Positions 26,226 through 33,812 of a stretch of 64,000 bases of DNA are shown one piece after another; position 1 is the first letter of the stretch; each line of letters starts with the position of its first letter. The DNA comes from ECT2AJA-110-A sp035399845 (GTDB taxonomy: Bacteria; Planctomycetota; Phycisphaerae; UBA1845; UTPLA1). The notes under the pieces are model-generated. The model was given only the letters and a program-made list of their open reading frames with translations. It was not told where the DNA came from and did not search any database. The stretch lies in contig DAOPJV010000031.1 in the NCBI GenBank assembly GCA_035399845.1, positions 8,731 to 72,730 on the forward strand, given 5' to 3'. Made by a program: the position numbers and the translations under genes.

Positions 26226-26332
26226 AGCTTTCTCCTGTTTGTCTGTCGGGCTGACCGGCGAATAGTGGTCTCGCGGCGCCACGATCGGATGTTCATTTCC
26301 TTATTGATGCCCGGAGAAGTTCGCCGCCTCGA

Positions 26333-26788
26333 CTACGACTCAGGCGTTTCCCTGTCAGGTTCGCCTTCGGGCGTCGGCTTCGGCGAGGGCGGCGAAACAA
26401 CCTTCTTCAGCTTTCCGTCAATCGATACGCGCGTGGTTCGCCCATCCTTCACGCACACGATCTCATACATCAGTCGCTCATCCGTCGGCGTCGGCGTTGG
26501 CTCGTCCGACGCGAGGTCCGCGCCCGCCCTCACGGGCAATGGGCCGATTCTGACGCCGCATCGAGCGCTGCACGCGACACCTTCCGTTCGCTTTTCCGCC
26601 ATCCTGACGGCGTCACCCATGTTCAGCTGTCCGCCCCTGATAAGCTGTTCAATCCTGTCGACGCGTTCCGTCTTCGGGACAGGCGTTTCGACGGGCTGAG
26701 CGAAGACCGACAAGGCGACACAGGCGCTCACGATCGATCCCGCGACGAGACGCAGGAGCCACACATTTGATTGATTCCTGAAGGACAT
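26333..26788 (-). CDS. Exported PepSY-like protein
   Basis: AAGGAGG upstream of ATG 26788 fixes the start, giving 151 residues beginning MSFRNQSNVWLLRLVAGSIV, a signal peptide. The mature part has a helix with DAVRMAEKRTEGVA and a C-terminal beta segment ERLMYEIVCVKDGRTTRVSI then DGKLKKV. This is the helix-plus-strands layout of PepSY domains, which often regulate proteases or sensors. A Pro/Thr/Glu-rich tail ends the protein. It lies downstream of an OmpR-type regulator gene with a 292-base gap on the same strand, a common PepSY-regulator pairing. The PepSY assignment is a similarity call, not certain. Confidence 0.65.
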   Translation of the reverse strand: MSFRNQSNVWLLRLVAGSIVSACVALSVFAQPVETPVPKTERVDRIEQLIRGGQLNMGDAVRMAEKRTEGVACSARCGVRIGPLPVRAGADLASDEPTPTPTDERLMYEIVCVKDGRTTRVSIDGKLKKVVSPPSPKPTPEGEPDRETPES

Positions 26789-27080
26789 CTGCTCCTCCTT
26801 TCGTTCACTCAATCCTGGATCACGGGTTTCCACGGACGATGAACCGGGAATAAGCGCGGATTTATCTTTGCCCGCACGCCCGCGACCTCGCCATCCCCAC
26901 GACGTCACAGTCAGACGAAGACAGCCCCGGGCTGCGCGACGATCCGGGTCATCGGTTCGCAGGCGCAGCCAGTGAAACAATGGCGACGCACACGCAGCGA
27001 GGGCAATCGCCTCGCGATGCACAGTTTTCCTGCGATTGAAGGGGACCGTCAGCGGCGGGATCGTCGCGTTTGCTGAACGA

Positions 27081-27761
27081 TCAGTCGTCGACCGTGTCGG
27101 GCTGCGTCAGCATGTACCCGGCGCCCTGGACTGTCCGAAGGTAGTCGCTGTGCGCGCCGAGTTTCTTGCGGATGCGAGAGATATAGACATCGAGAACGTT
27201 GCTGTTCTCGTCGTAGTTGACGTCCCAGACATTTTCGAAAATCTGATGACGACTCTGCACGCGATTGGGTCGTCGCAGAAAGAACTCGATCAGCGAAAAC
27301 TCCCGCGCCGTCGTGTCAACGGTTTTGCCGTCGAGTTTGAACTGGCGCGTCAGGAGGTCGAGATGAATGGGACCCAGCTCGAGCTTCGTCGGTTCGTCGC
27401 TCGTGTGGCGCCTTGTCAGTGCGCGCAGCCGAACGACGAGCTCGGCCGTGTCGAACGGCTTCGTCAGGTAGTCGTCGGCGCCGGCTTCGAAACCCTCGAC
27501 GATCTGCTCCGTCTGATCCATGCTCGTCAGCATCAGGATCGGCGTATTGATCTTCCGCTTGCGCAGACTGCGACAGACCATCGGTCCCTCGATGTCGGGC
27601 AGCATCCAGTCGAGCACGATGGCGTCGTAGGCGCCGCTGGCGGCGGCGTCTTCGCCCTCAAAGCCCTCATGAACGACGTCGACGGTCATGCCCTCGGCGG
27701 TCAGGTCCGCTTCCAGGGCGCTGGAGAGCTTCTTGTTGTCGTCAACAATGAGAACGCGCAT
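27081..27761 (-). CDS. OmpR/PhoB-family response regulator
   Basis: A 226-residue DNA-binding regulator. The receiver has MRVLIVDDNKK, phospho-acceptor Asp51 in AIVLDWMLPDIEG, Thr79 in MLTSMD and Lys101 in YLTKPFD. The C-terminal winged helix has LTRQFKLDGKTVDTTAREFS, SLIEFFLRRPNRVQSRHQIF and VLDVYISRIRKKLGAHSDYL. The cluster is QseB/CusR-like. No histidine kinase gene is cotranscribed; the nearest, at 28568, is on the opposite strand, so the partner is open. The downstream PepSY-like protein may be its sensor accessory. Confidence 0.93.
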   Translation of the reverse strand: MRVLIVDDNKKLSSALEADLTAEGMTVDVVHEGFEGEDAAASGAYDAIVLDWMLPDIEGPMVCRSLRKRKINTPILMLTSMDQTEQIVEGFEAGADDYLTKPFDTAELVVRLRALTRRHTSDEPTKLELGPIHLDLLTRQFKLDGKTVDTTAREFSLIEFFLRRPNRVQSRHQIFENVWDVNYDENSNVLDVYISRIRKKLGAHSDYLRTVQGAGYMLTQPDTVDD

Positions 27762-27795
27762 GTAAAGAGCCTATTCCAAATTGCACAATCGACAA

Positions 27796-27819
27796 GAGGC
27801 GAGGCCTGGGCCCCGCCTC
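27796..27819 (-). terminator. Possible terminator after the DUF1328 gene
   Basis: An 11-bp stem with one mismatch (27796-27806 with 27809-27819) has a very short loop, followed on the minus strand by a modest T-rich stretch. It is 59 bases past the small membrane-protein gene and 35 bases before the response regulator gene. Confidence 0.4.
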
Positions 27820-27877
27820 CCGAGCGCACGACAGCGTTGCGTCGTCCGAGAATCGCCGGTCGGAATGACCGCCCCTC

Positions 27878-28063
27878 CTAGACCGGAGGATTCCCCTTGG
27901 TCGCCGCACGAGTGCCGTGTACCACAATCGAGACGACAAAGAGCACGAGGAAGAGGAAGAACAGCACCTTGGCAATCGCCGCGGCGCCGGCCGCGATACC
28001 ACCAAAACCGAATACCGCGGCGACGACCGCGATCAACAGAAATGTCAGAGCCCAACCGAGCAT
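27878..28063 (-). CDS. DUF1328 small membrane protein
   Basis: 61 residues, with AAGGAGAT just upstream of ATG 28063. The sequence MLGWALTFLLIAVVAAVFGF with a second hydrophobic segment IAKVLFFLFLVLFVVSIVV matches the DUF1328 (YtjA) family of two-helix membrane peptides. The first helix carries the family glycine pattern (FGFGGIAAGAAAIAK). It lies between the CsbD-like gene and the regulator gene on the same strand. The exact role of the family is unknown. Confidence 0.88.
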   Translation of the reverse strand: MLGWALTFLLIAVVAAVFGFGGIAAGAAAIAKVLFFLFLVLFVVSIVVHGTRAATKGNPPV

Positions 28064-28117
28064 CGTTATCTCCTTTAAGAAATAGTCGCGTCAAACACAC
28101 CAGGGCCGAAGCGTCGA

Positions 28118-28321
28118 TCAGCAGCTGCAGGCGGCGCAGAACTCATCGAGTTCCTTCTCGACCTGCTCCTTGGTCTTTCCATAGCGTTCCTGGATCATGC
28201 CGGCGAGCTCTTCGCGACGACCTTCAAGCTGCTCGATCTCGTCGTTCGTGAGCTTGCCCCACTTCTGCTGGACCTTGCCTTTGACCTGCTTCCAGTTACC
28301 TTTGATCTGATCCCAGTTCAT
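28118..28321 (-). CDS. CsbD-family stress protein
   Basis: AAGGAG before ATG 28321 fixes the start. The 67-residue protein opens MNWDQIKGNWKQVKGKVQQK then WGKLTNDEIEQLEGRREELA, the exact CsbD pattern of a small helical general-stress protein. The C-terminus has an unusual cysteine cluster (EFCAACSC). The longer open frame up to 28474 has no support. Family members are induced by stress in several bacteria; here the setting among mscL-, Lmo0937- and DUF1328-type genes agrees. Confidence 0.93.
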   Translation of the reverse strand: MNWDQIKGNWKQVKGKVQQKWGKLTNDEIEQLEGRREELAGMIQERYGKTKEQVEKELDEFCAACSC

Positions 28322-28567
28322 ATCGCATACTCCTTTCGGGTTGGTTTCATGCGTCGCGCTGTTCGCGACTCGTACAAAAGGTTTATACGGCGACGATCTG
28401 GCCAGACGATGAGACGGCGGCGAATTGGAATTTATGCCGCGTTCATCGATTGTTAAGGTGTCGGATTGATACAATATCTGTCCCGATGGACCCTTTTCGA
28501 TGGCGCCCTCGCAATCAGCGATTGACGGCGTTCAACCCCCGGGCGGAGCAGGAATCGGAGATGACTC

Positions 28568-30160
28568 GTGAGTTTTGTTGATCTGGGACTGCGTCGGCGT
28601 TTCCAGAACGCCAGCACGACGCTCGCCGTCATCTTCATTGCGCTGGGCGTGACTGTCCTTATCGGATGGCGCTACGACATTGACGCCGTCAAGAGCATCA
28701 GCCTTCAGTTCGCCTCCATGAAGCCGAACACGGCCGTCGGGATCTCGCTGATGGGGCTGGGCGCCATCGGCCTGCGATTCTTCAAGTCGAACGTCTTTCT
28801 TCCCTTCGTCGGTGTTCTGCTGGCGGGACTTGGCGCCGTGACGATGTCCCAGGATCTCTTCGGCTGGAATCTGCATATCGACGAACTGCTCTTCCGCGAC
28901 GATCCCGATTCACTGGAAATCGGGCCCGACGGCAGAATGTCCCCGCTGACGGCGGCGGGATTCATCCTGTACGGCGTCGCCATGATCATCGAACATCGCA
29001 TGACGCGCGCCGCCCAGATTCTGACGATCCTCGTCGGTCTCGTGGGCTATCTCATCTTCAGCGGGTATATGTTCGGCCTGGCCCGCCTCTTCCGTCTCGA
29101 GAGCTTCTCGGCGATGGCGGCCCACACGTCCATTGTCATGCTGTTCGCACCGGCGGCGTTCATGTTTGCAAGACCCGAGGCCGGCCTTGCGCGATCCTTC
29201 ATTCAGAACAGCACGTCGGGACGACTCATGCGGCGGCTGATCCCGACGTCGCTGGTCGTTCCGCTCATCTGCGGCGGACTGGTCCAGCTGGGTGAAGAGC
29301 TGGGCTGGTTCTCCGAGCGCGTCGGCGAGACGCTGATCACCGTCTTCTCGGCCGTCTCGTTTTCACTGCTCGCCTGGTGGCTGGCGCGGACCGTCGAGTC
29401 CCATCTGGTCGAACGCGCCGGGTTTCAGAAGTCGCTGGGGCGCGCCGGTCGGGAACTGGACCGGCGGAAACGCGAGCTGGAACAATTCGCCTTCACCATC
29501 TCTCACGACCTGAAGTCACCACTCGTTTCCATCCGGGGTTTTCTCGGCCTGATGCAGAAGGATATCCAGGACGGGCGCATCGAGGACGCCATCGACTCCG
29601 CCAATGAAGTGGGGGACGCGGCCGGTCACATGAACGACATCATCGACGGGATTCTCGTCTACAGTCGCCTGGGGCGAATCGACGAAGACCCAACGGAGAT
29701 TGACGTCGAGGAACTGATGTACGCCATCGTGGACCTCCATCGGCCACAGAGTGACGAGGCCAACGCCGCCATCAATGTGAAGCCGGACGTCCCGTCGTGT
29801 TTCGGCTACCAGGCGTCGATCCGCCGGGCCCTCGACAATCTCTATACCAACGCGCTGAAGTACGCCGGCGCCGAAGGTCGCCCTAAAATCGAACTGGGGG
29901 GATTTACGGTGGACGGCGAGTGTCACTATTATGTCAAGGATAACGGACCAGGCATCGCGCCGGAGTACCACGACAAGGTGTTCGAGCTGTTTCATCGACT
30001 CGACACCGATAAGTCCGGGACAGGTCTCGGACTGGCGTCCGTCGCGAAGATCGCCGAGGTGCACCAGGGCCGCGCATGGGTGGAATCTACGCCGGGGCGG
30101 GGCGCCACATTTGTTATCGCCGTTCCATGCGACGGGACGGACTTGAAGGGCGTAGACTAA
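28568..30160 (+). CDS. Membrane sensor histidine kinase
   Basis: 530 residues. The N-terminal half (1-285) has about seven or eight hydrophobic segments (TLAVIFIALGVTVLIGW, AVGISLMGLGAIGLRFF, FVGVLLAGLGAV and others) with an extracytoplasmic loop around residues 93-125. A coiled linker (RAGRELDRRKRELEQ) leads to HisKA with phospho-acceptor His313 in FAFTISHDLKSPLVSIRGF. The ATPase domain has N-box LDNLYTNALKYA, G1 VKDNGPGIAP and G2 GTGLGLASVAKIAEVH. This is the phytochrome-like Cph1 type of kinase core. The response regulator gene follows after 3 bases, so it is an operon. The sensed signal is unknown. Confidence 0.9.
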   Translation: MSFVDLGLRRRFQNASTTLAVIFIALGVTVLIGWRYDIDAVKSISLQFASMKPNTAVGISLMGLGAIGLRFFKSNVFLPFVGVLLAGLGAVTMSQDLFGWNLHIDELLFRDDPDSLEIGPDGRMSPLTAAGFILYGVAMIIEHRMTRAAQILTILVGLVGYLIFSGYMFGLARLFRLESFSAMAAHTSIVMLFAPAAFMFARPEAGLARSFIQNSTSGRLMRRLIPTSLVVPLICGGLVQLGEELGWFSERVGETLITVFSAVSFSLLAWWLARTVESHLVERAGFQKSLGRAGRELDRRKRELEQFAFTISHDLKSPLVSIRGFLGLMQKDIQDGRIEDAIDSANEVGDAAGHMNDIIDGILVYSRLGRIDEDPTEIDVEELMYAIVDLHRPQSDEANAAINVKPDVPSCFGYQASIRRALDNLYTNALKYAGAEGRPKIELGGFTVDGECHYYVKDNGPGIAPEYHDKVFELFHRLDTDKSGTGLGLASVAKIAEVHQGRAWVESTPGRGATFVIAVPCDGTDLKGVD

Positions 30161-30163
30161 GCA

Positions 30164-30619
30164 ATGCACGACAGAAAGATGATTCAGTTCCTGTTGGTCG
30201 AGGACGACGATCGGCACGCCAAGCTGGTCACGCGCTGCCTCGAGAACCACCGAATCAAGAACGAGGTGCATCGCGTGAAGGACGGCGAAGAGGCCCTCCG
30301 CTACCTGCGACGGGAAGGACCGTACACAGACGCCCTCATACCGGATGTCATTCTGCTGGATCTGAACCTGCCCAGAATTGACGGTCTTGGCGTTCTCAGG
30401 GACATCAAGAATGACCCGACACTCTCACTCATCCCCGTCGTCATGATGACGACGTCCGACGCCGAGTCCGATCGGATTCGCGCCTACAAGCTCAACGTCA
30501 ACAGCTATCTCGTCAAACCTGTCGATTTCGAGAAATTTCAGCAAATGGTGACAGACTGCAGTTTCTACTGGGGCGTCTGGAACCAGCCGGCGTACGATCC
30601 TCCGGAAACCCGCCTATGA
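30164..30619 (+). CDS. Single-domain CheY/Rcp1-like response regulator
   Basis: A 151-residue receiver without a DNA-binding domain. Acid pocket EDDD at residues 13-16, phospho-acceptor Asp66 in VILLDLNLPRIDG, MMTTSDAESD with the conserved Thr, and the lysine in SYLVKPVDFEKF. It follows the Cph1-like kinase gene after 3 bases and overlaps the next hybrid kinase gene by 4 bases (ATGA), so it is likely to relay phosphate between the two kinases or between kinase and an effector. The closest family style is Rcp1, the partner of Cph1 kinases. Confidence 0.93.
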   Translation: MHDRKMIQFLLVEDDDRHAKLVTRCLENHRIKNEVHRVKDGEEALRYLRREGPYTDALIPDVILLDLNLPRIDGLGVLRDIKNDPTLSLIPVVMMTTSDAESDRIRAYKLNVNSYLVKPVDFEKFQQMVTDCSFYWGVWNQPAYDPPETRL

Positions 30620-31701
30620 CAGACCCGCATCTCGCTGTTCTTCTGGTCGAAGACAACCCGCAGCACGCCAAGCTGATCAAACGTCAGCTTGAGGGGACTT
30701 CGCAGCATTTCGAGTTGCATCACGTCGAAACACTCGCCGCTGCGCGCGAACATCTGAAGGACCGTCCCCCCAGAGTGCTGCTGCTGGACCTCAAGCTCCC
30801 GGACAGCACGGACCCCGTGCACACCGTCCAGTCGATGCTCTCCATCGCCGAGGGAATCCCCATCGTCGTCCTGACGTCGATGAGTGATCTCGAATTCGCC
30901 GTCACGGCCGTGAACGACGGCGCCCAGGATTATCTCGTCAAAGGTGATCTGTCCGGCGAACTGCTGGTCCGCGCGATCAACTACGCCATCCATCGCGCCC
31001 GACTTCTTGCCGACCTGCGGCGGAGCAACCAAGAGTTGCTCCACTTCGCCTACGTCGTCGCCCACGAACTGCGTTCCCCCCTGTCACAGATGCTGCTGAC
31101 GACATCGCGACTGCATCGCGATCACAAGGACGCGCTGCCGGACGGTGTGCTTCAGTGGATCGAAGACAACCAGGCGGCGACGCGACGCATCGCCGATCTT
31201 GTTTCGGAGCTCCTCGCGTTTGCCAAAGTCGCGCCGGAATCCGATATCGAGCCCATCCGGCTCCCGACAATCGTCGCCGAAGTTCGCGCCAACCTCATGG
31301 CCGAAATCGAAGACGCGAATGCGGAAATCGACTGCCGGGAGGGACCGACGATCCTGGCCAATCCGACAATCCTCGGCCACGTGCTCTCCAATCTCGTGTC
31401 GAACGCGATCAAATATCGCGGCGCCGAAGCGCCGAAGGTCCATATCTCCGCGCGCGAAACCGACGAGGGATGGGAGTTTCTCGTCGCCGACAACGGCCTC
31501 GGAATTAAGTCCGAGGACTTCGATCGCATCTTCTCCCTCTTCGCCCGCGCCCACATCGACGGTCTTCGCCCCGGTGTCGGCATCGGCCTGGCCTTCTGCA
31601 AGCAGGCGATCGAAAAACTCGGCGGCCGGATGTGGGTCGAGTCCGAAGTGGGCAGGGGGAGCCGCTTCTATTTCACGCTCGCGAAACCTTCAACAGACTG
31701 A
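30616..31701 (+). CDS. Response regulator-histidine kinase hybrid
   Basis: 361 residues: an N-terminal receiver (EDN near residues 12-14, phospho-acceptor Asp58 in LLLDLKLPDSTD, LTSMSDLEF, DYLVKGD) joined to a HisKA domain with His150 in YVVAHELRSPLSQMLL and a C-terminal ATPase domain (N-box VLSNLVSNAIKYR, G1 VADNGLGIK, G2 GVGIGLAFCKQAIEKLGG). The order receiver-kinase is the reverse of a classical hybrid kinase, so the receiver likely controls the kinase. Translationally coupled to the preceding regulator gene by ATGA. A terminator follows at 31792-31814. Confidence 0.92.
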   Translation: MTDPHLAVLLVEDNPQHAKLIKRQLEGTSQHFELHHVETLAAAREHLKDRPPRVLLLDLKLPDSTDPVHTVQSMLSIAEGIPIVVLTSMSDLEFAVTAVNDGAQDYLVKGDLSGELLVRAINYAIHRARLLADLRRSNQELLHFAYVVAHELRSPLSQMLLTTSRLHRDHKDALPDGVLQWIEDNQAATRRIADLVSELLAFAKVAPESDIEPIRLPTIVAEVRANLMAEIEDANAEIDCREGPTILANPTILGHVLSNLVSNAIKYRGAEAPKVHISARETDEGWEFLVADNGLGIKSEDFDRIFSLFARAHIDGLRPGVGIGLAFCKQAIEKLGGRMWVESEVGRGSRFYFTLAKPSTD

Positions 31702-31791
31702 TGCGCGCCGGCGCACACGACGCTTCAGGTCACCCGTCCTTCACGAGTCGCATCGCGTCACTTTCCGGACGCTGCGATGTCATTGCGCCCG

Positions 31792-31828
31792 ATCCGGCCT
31801 GATCCCGGCCGGATGAAGTTTCGTTTAT
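31792..31828 (+). terminator. Terminator of the kinase-regulator operon
   Basis: An 8-bp stem (31792-31799 with 31807-31814) has a 7-base loop followed by GAAGTTTCGTTTATT. The T-run is interrupted but the position, 90 bases past the hybrid kinase gene, fits. Confidence 0.6.
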
Positions 31829-31998
31829 TCGATGTTCATCTGCGGCTGAAACCCGCGCCTTAGGCTTCTTCCGTATGGAATTGCTTCCGGCGATCACGAC
31901 GCGATCCAGGGTGTCGTGGTTCAAAAGAGCGGTTCCCTGGATTGGGGGCGCCCATCAGCGGGTAAACCTGGAAAAACGAAAGCACATTGGAGAACAAG

Positions 31999-32427
31999 AT
32001 GAAACTCTCAACACTGACAAATCGTGGCCTGGCCTTCTCTTCCATGATGATTGCGATCGCCTGCATGAGCGCCGGCGCAACCTGTGACACCGACATGGAT
32101 GGCGTCTTCGACGTCAGGGACAACTGCCCCGCCACAGCAAACAATCTGCAGGTGGACTCCGATCTGGACGGCACGGGCGACGCCTGCGACAACTGTGCGA
32201 TGATGTCCAACGCCGATCAGGCGGACGCCGACTCGGACGGCGTCGGCGATGTGTGCGACAACTGTCCGGACACGGCCAACCAGGATCAGATCGACGAGGA
32301 TGGCGACGGGATCGGCGACGCCTGTGACAACTGTCCGGACGACGCCAACGCCGATCAGGCGGACGAGGATGGCGACGGCGCCGGGGCTGTCTGTGACATC
32401 GACGACTCGAACCCGCTGTTCCAGTAA
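31999..32427 (+). CDS. Small secreted TSP3-repeat protein
   Basis: 142 residues. The TTG at 31987 overlaps a GGAG ribosome site, so ATG 31999 is the start; it gives a signal peptide (MKLSTLTNRGLAFSSMMIAI). The rest is four TSP3-like repeats (DTDMDGVFDVRDNCPATANN, then DNC...ADQADADSDGVGD and similar) ending DDSNPLFQ. There is no other domain, dockerin or anchor. The repeats carry the DxDxDGxxD calcium-loop pattern. It is probably a secreted calcium-binding protein; the biological role is unknown. It has its own terminator. Confidence 0.85.
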   Translation: MKLSTLTNRGLAFSSMMIAIACMSAGATCDTDMDGVFDVRDNCPATANNLQVDSDLDGTGDACDNCAMMSNADQADADSDGVGDVCDNCPDTANQDQIDEDGDGIGDACDNCPDDANADQADEDGDGAGAVCDIDDSNPLFQ

Positions 32428-32492
32428 TTCGCACTCAAGCGCTCACATCTGAATCGCGCCGTCGCTGTGCGCGTTTCGATGACCGCAGAACA

Positions 32493-32529
32493 AAAGGCCC
32501 CCCGGCGTCTCGCCGCGGGGCCTTTGTTT
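32493..32529 (+). terminator. Intrinsic terminator after the small TSP3 gene
   Basis: A 15-bp stem with one mismatch (32493-32507 with 32511-32525) has a 3-base loop and is followed by GTTTCG. Its AAAGGCC...GGCCTTT ends would also serve as a bidirectional terminator. Confidence 0.85.
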
Positions 32530-32633
32530 CGTTCCGGTGAGTCAGTCCGCAGGCCGGATTAAACAAACTGTTATTTGCGATTCACGCGGCGACCATTTCA
32601 CGAAGGTAAAGTTACTCTCAAAGGAGGCCAGAA

Positions 32634-32900
32634 ATGGCGACGACACGAAAAAGCAATCGACGACCCGCAGACAGTCCGCGAGACGCTTCGAACAGTCATG
32701 GACACGCGGGCCTGGAAGAAATCCGTGAACAGCTTGCGGCGGTCAGTGAAGACCTCCGGGGCCTCGCGGCGTCCGCCGGCCACGCGGCCGAGGGACAGCT
32801 CTACCCGGCCGAGGCGTATATTCGCGAGAAGCCGGTGAAGTCCGTCCTGATCGCCGCGGGCGTCGGCGCCCTGCTCGGCGCCATTTTCCTTCGACGCTGA
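32634..32900 (+). CDS. DUF883 (ElaB/YqjD-like) membrane-anchored protein
   Basis: 88 residues after a strong AAAGGAGG site. A polar N-terminus is followed by a helical segment LEEIREQLAAVSEDLRGLAA, the family linker AEAYIREKPVKSVLIAAGVG, and a C-terminal membrane helix ending in basic FLRR. The REKPVKSVLIAAGVGALLGA segment is diagnostic of DUF883 (YqjD/ElaB), tail-anchored inner-membrane proteins that bind stationary-phase ribosomes in E. coli. Followed by a YqjE-like gene after 24 bases, as in the E. coli yqjCDEK operon. Confidence 0.9.
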   Translation: MATTRKSNRRPADSPRDASNSHGHAGLEEIREQLAAVSEDLRGLAASAGHAAEGQLYPAEAYIREKPVKSVLIAAGVGALLGAIFLRR

Positions 32901-32924
32901 TGAGGGCCTTTGTGGAACGACGTC

Positions 32925-33452
32925 ATGTCCGACACAGAGAATCATGACACGCGGCGGACGACGCCGAACGAGAACGCGGAGCCACAACCCGATCCGCTCT
33001 CGGAGATCTGCGATCGCCTGTCGGAGCTGGCGGGCGCCGGCGCCTGGCTCGCACAGGTCAAGGCCGATCAGCTTCGACAGGCGACGCGGCAGTTGATTCT
33101 GAAACTCATCGTCGGCGCCGTGGCGATGATCGCCGCGCTCGTGATCGTCATTCAGGCGACGATCTACCTGCTGCAGGGCCTGGCCATCGGTCTGACATCG
33201 CGCCTGGGTGGCAGCGCCGCGGCGGGCTACATGACGGCGGGCGCGATCGGACTCCTGACAGTCATTGGTCTCTTCGCCATCTGCGACCAGCTTCAGCAAC
33301 AGCGCATCAGGCGCCAACTGCGGACGAAATATGCTGACAAACAAAGCCAACATGACGCCGGGAACTCGAACGAACCGCCTCGCACGTGGGAACGACTCGA
33401 TCCGGGAAATCCTGCGGCGCCAATCAAGGATGGCGCAGCGGGCGACCCGTGA
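32925..33452 (+). CDS. YqjE-like membrane protein (holin superfamily III)
   Basis: The ATG at 32925 is chosen over the TTG at 32910; the protein is 175 residues. The N-terminus is polar, then a segment LAGAGAWLAQVKADQLRQAT leads to two membrane helices (LIVGAVAMIAALVIVIQATI and GYMTAGAIGLLTVIGLFAI). A polar tail follows. This helix pair after an amphipathic stretch is the YqjE/phage-holin-like arrangement. It follows the DUF883 gene and overlaps the next frame, matching the yqjD-yqjE-yqjK order. Likely envelope-stress or membrane-protection role; inferred from context. Confidence 0.8.
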   Translation: MSDTENHDTRRTTPNENAEPQPDPLSEICDRLSELAGAGAWLAQVKADQLRQATRQLILKLIVGAVAMIAALVIVIQATIYLLQGLAIGLTSRLGGSAAAGYMTAGAIGLLTVIGLFAICDQLQQQRIRRQLRTKYADKQSQHDAGNSNEPPRTWERLDPGNPAAPIKDGAAGDP

Positions 33453-33771
33453 TTCCCTGTCGGCCACATCCGGGGCCCTTCGTCGCGCCGGCTCGCTGGA
33501 CGCCTGGATGCGCCATCATCCGGCGCTGACGATCGGCGCAATCGGAGGCGGCGCCATGCTGCTGGTCGCCGGCGTTGTCCGCTGGACGCGGCGCCCCGAA
33601 TGCGAGTCGAAACGCGAATCGCGGCCGAGTCCGCTCGCCGGCGTTGGGCGATTTCTCATGTCGACGGCCTCACTGCTGATCCGCAATGCGCTGATCGCCC
33701 CCCTCCTCAACCCGGATGCGACGGACACGACCGAATCCGCGGACCTGGCCATCACTGAACCTGCGAATTGA
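33331..33771 (+). CDS. YqjK-position small membrane protein
   Basis: From ATG 33331 it is 146 residues and overlaps the YqjE-like gene by 122 bases. Starts at 33352 and 33430 are possible; third-position GC in the overlap is at least as high in this frame as in the other, which favours the longer form. A basic helix (REILRRQSRMAQRATRD) precedes a membrane helix HHPALTIGAIGGGAMLLVAG then VVRWTRR, and a second hydrophobic stretch LLIRNALIAPLL. It occupies the yqjK position but similarity is weak. No function is known to me. Confidence 0.6.
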   Translation: MLTNKANMTPGTRTNRLARGNDSIREILRRQSRMAQRATRDSLSATSGALRRAGSLDAWMRHHPALTIGAIGGGAMLLVAGVVRWTRRPECESKRESRPSPLAGVGRFLMSTASLLIRNALIAPLLNPDATDTTESADLAITEPAN

Positions 33772-33812
33772 ATCGGGGCTGCGGCGGTATAGAATAAATC
33801 GCCGGAGCCCGG

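Noticed and set aside
28450..28475. TTGTTA and TACAAT upstream of the kinase at 28568 as a sigma-70 promoter
   Set aside because: The spacer is only 14 bases, too short for confidence.
31801..31828. GATCCC-N15-CGTTTA resembling the shared ECF element, upstream of the small TSP3 gene
   Set aside because: The spacing is 15 not 16, the first box does not match GTCCCC, and the sequence overlaps a hairpin that better explains it as the terminator of the kinase operon.
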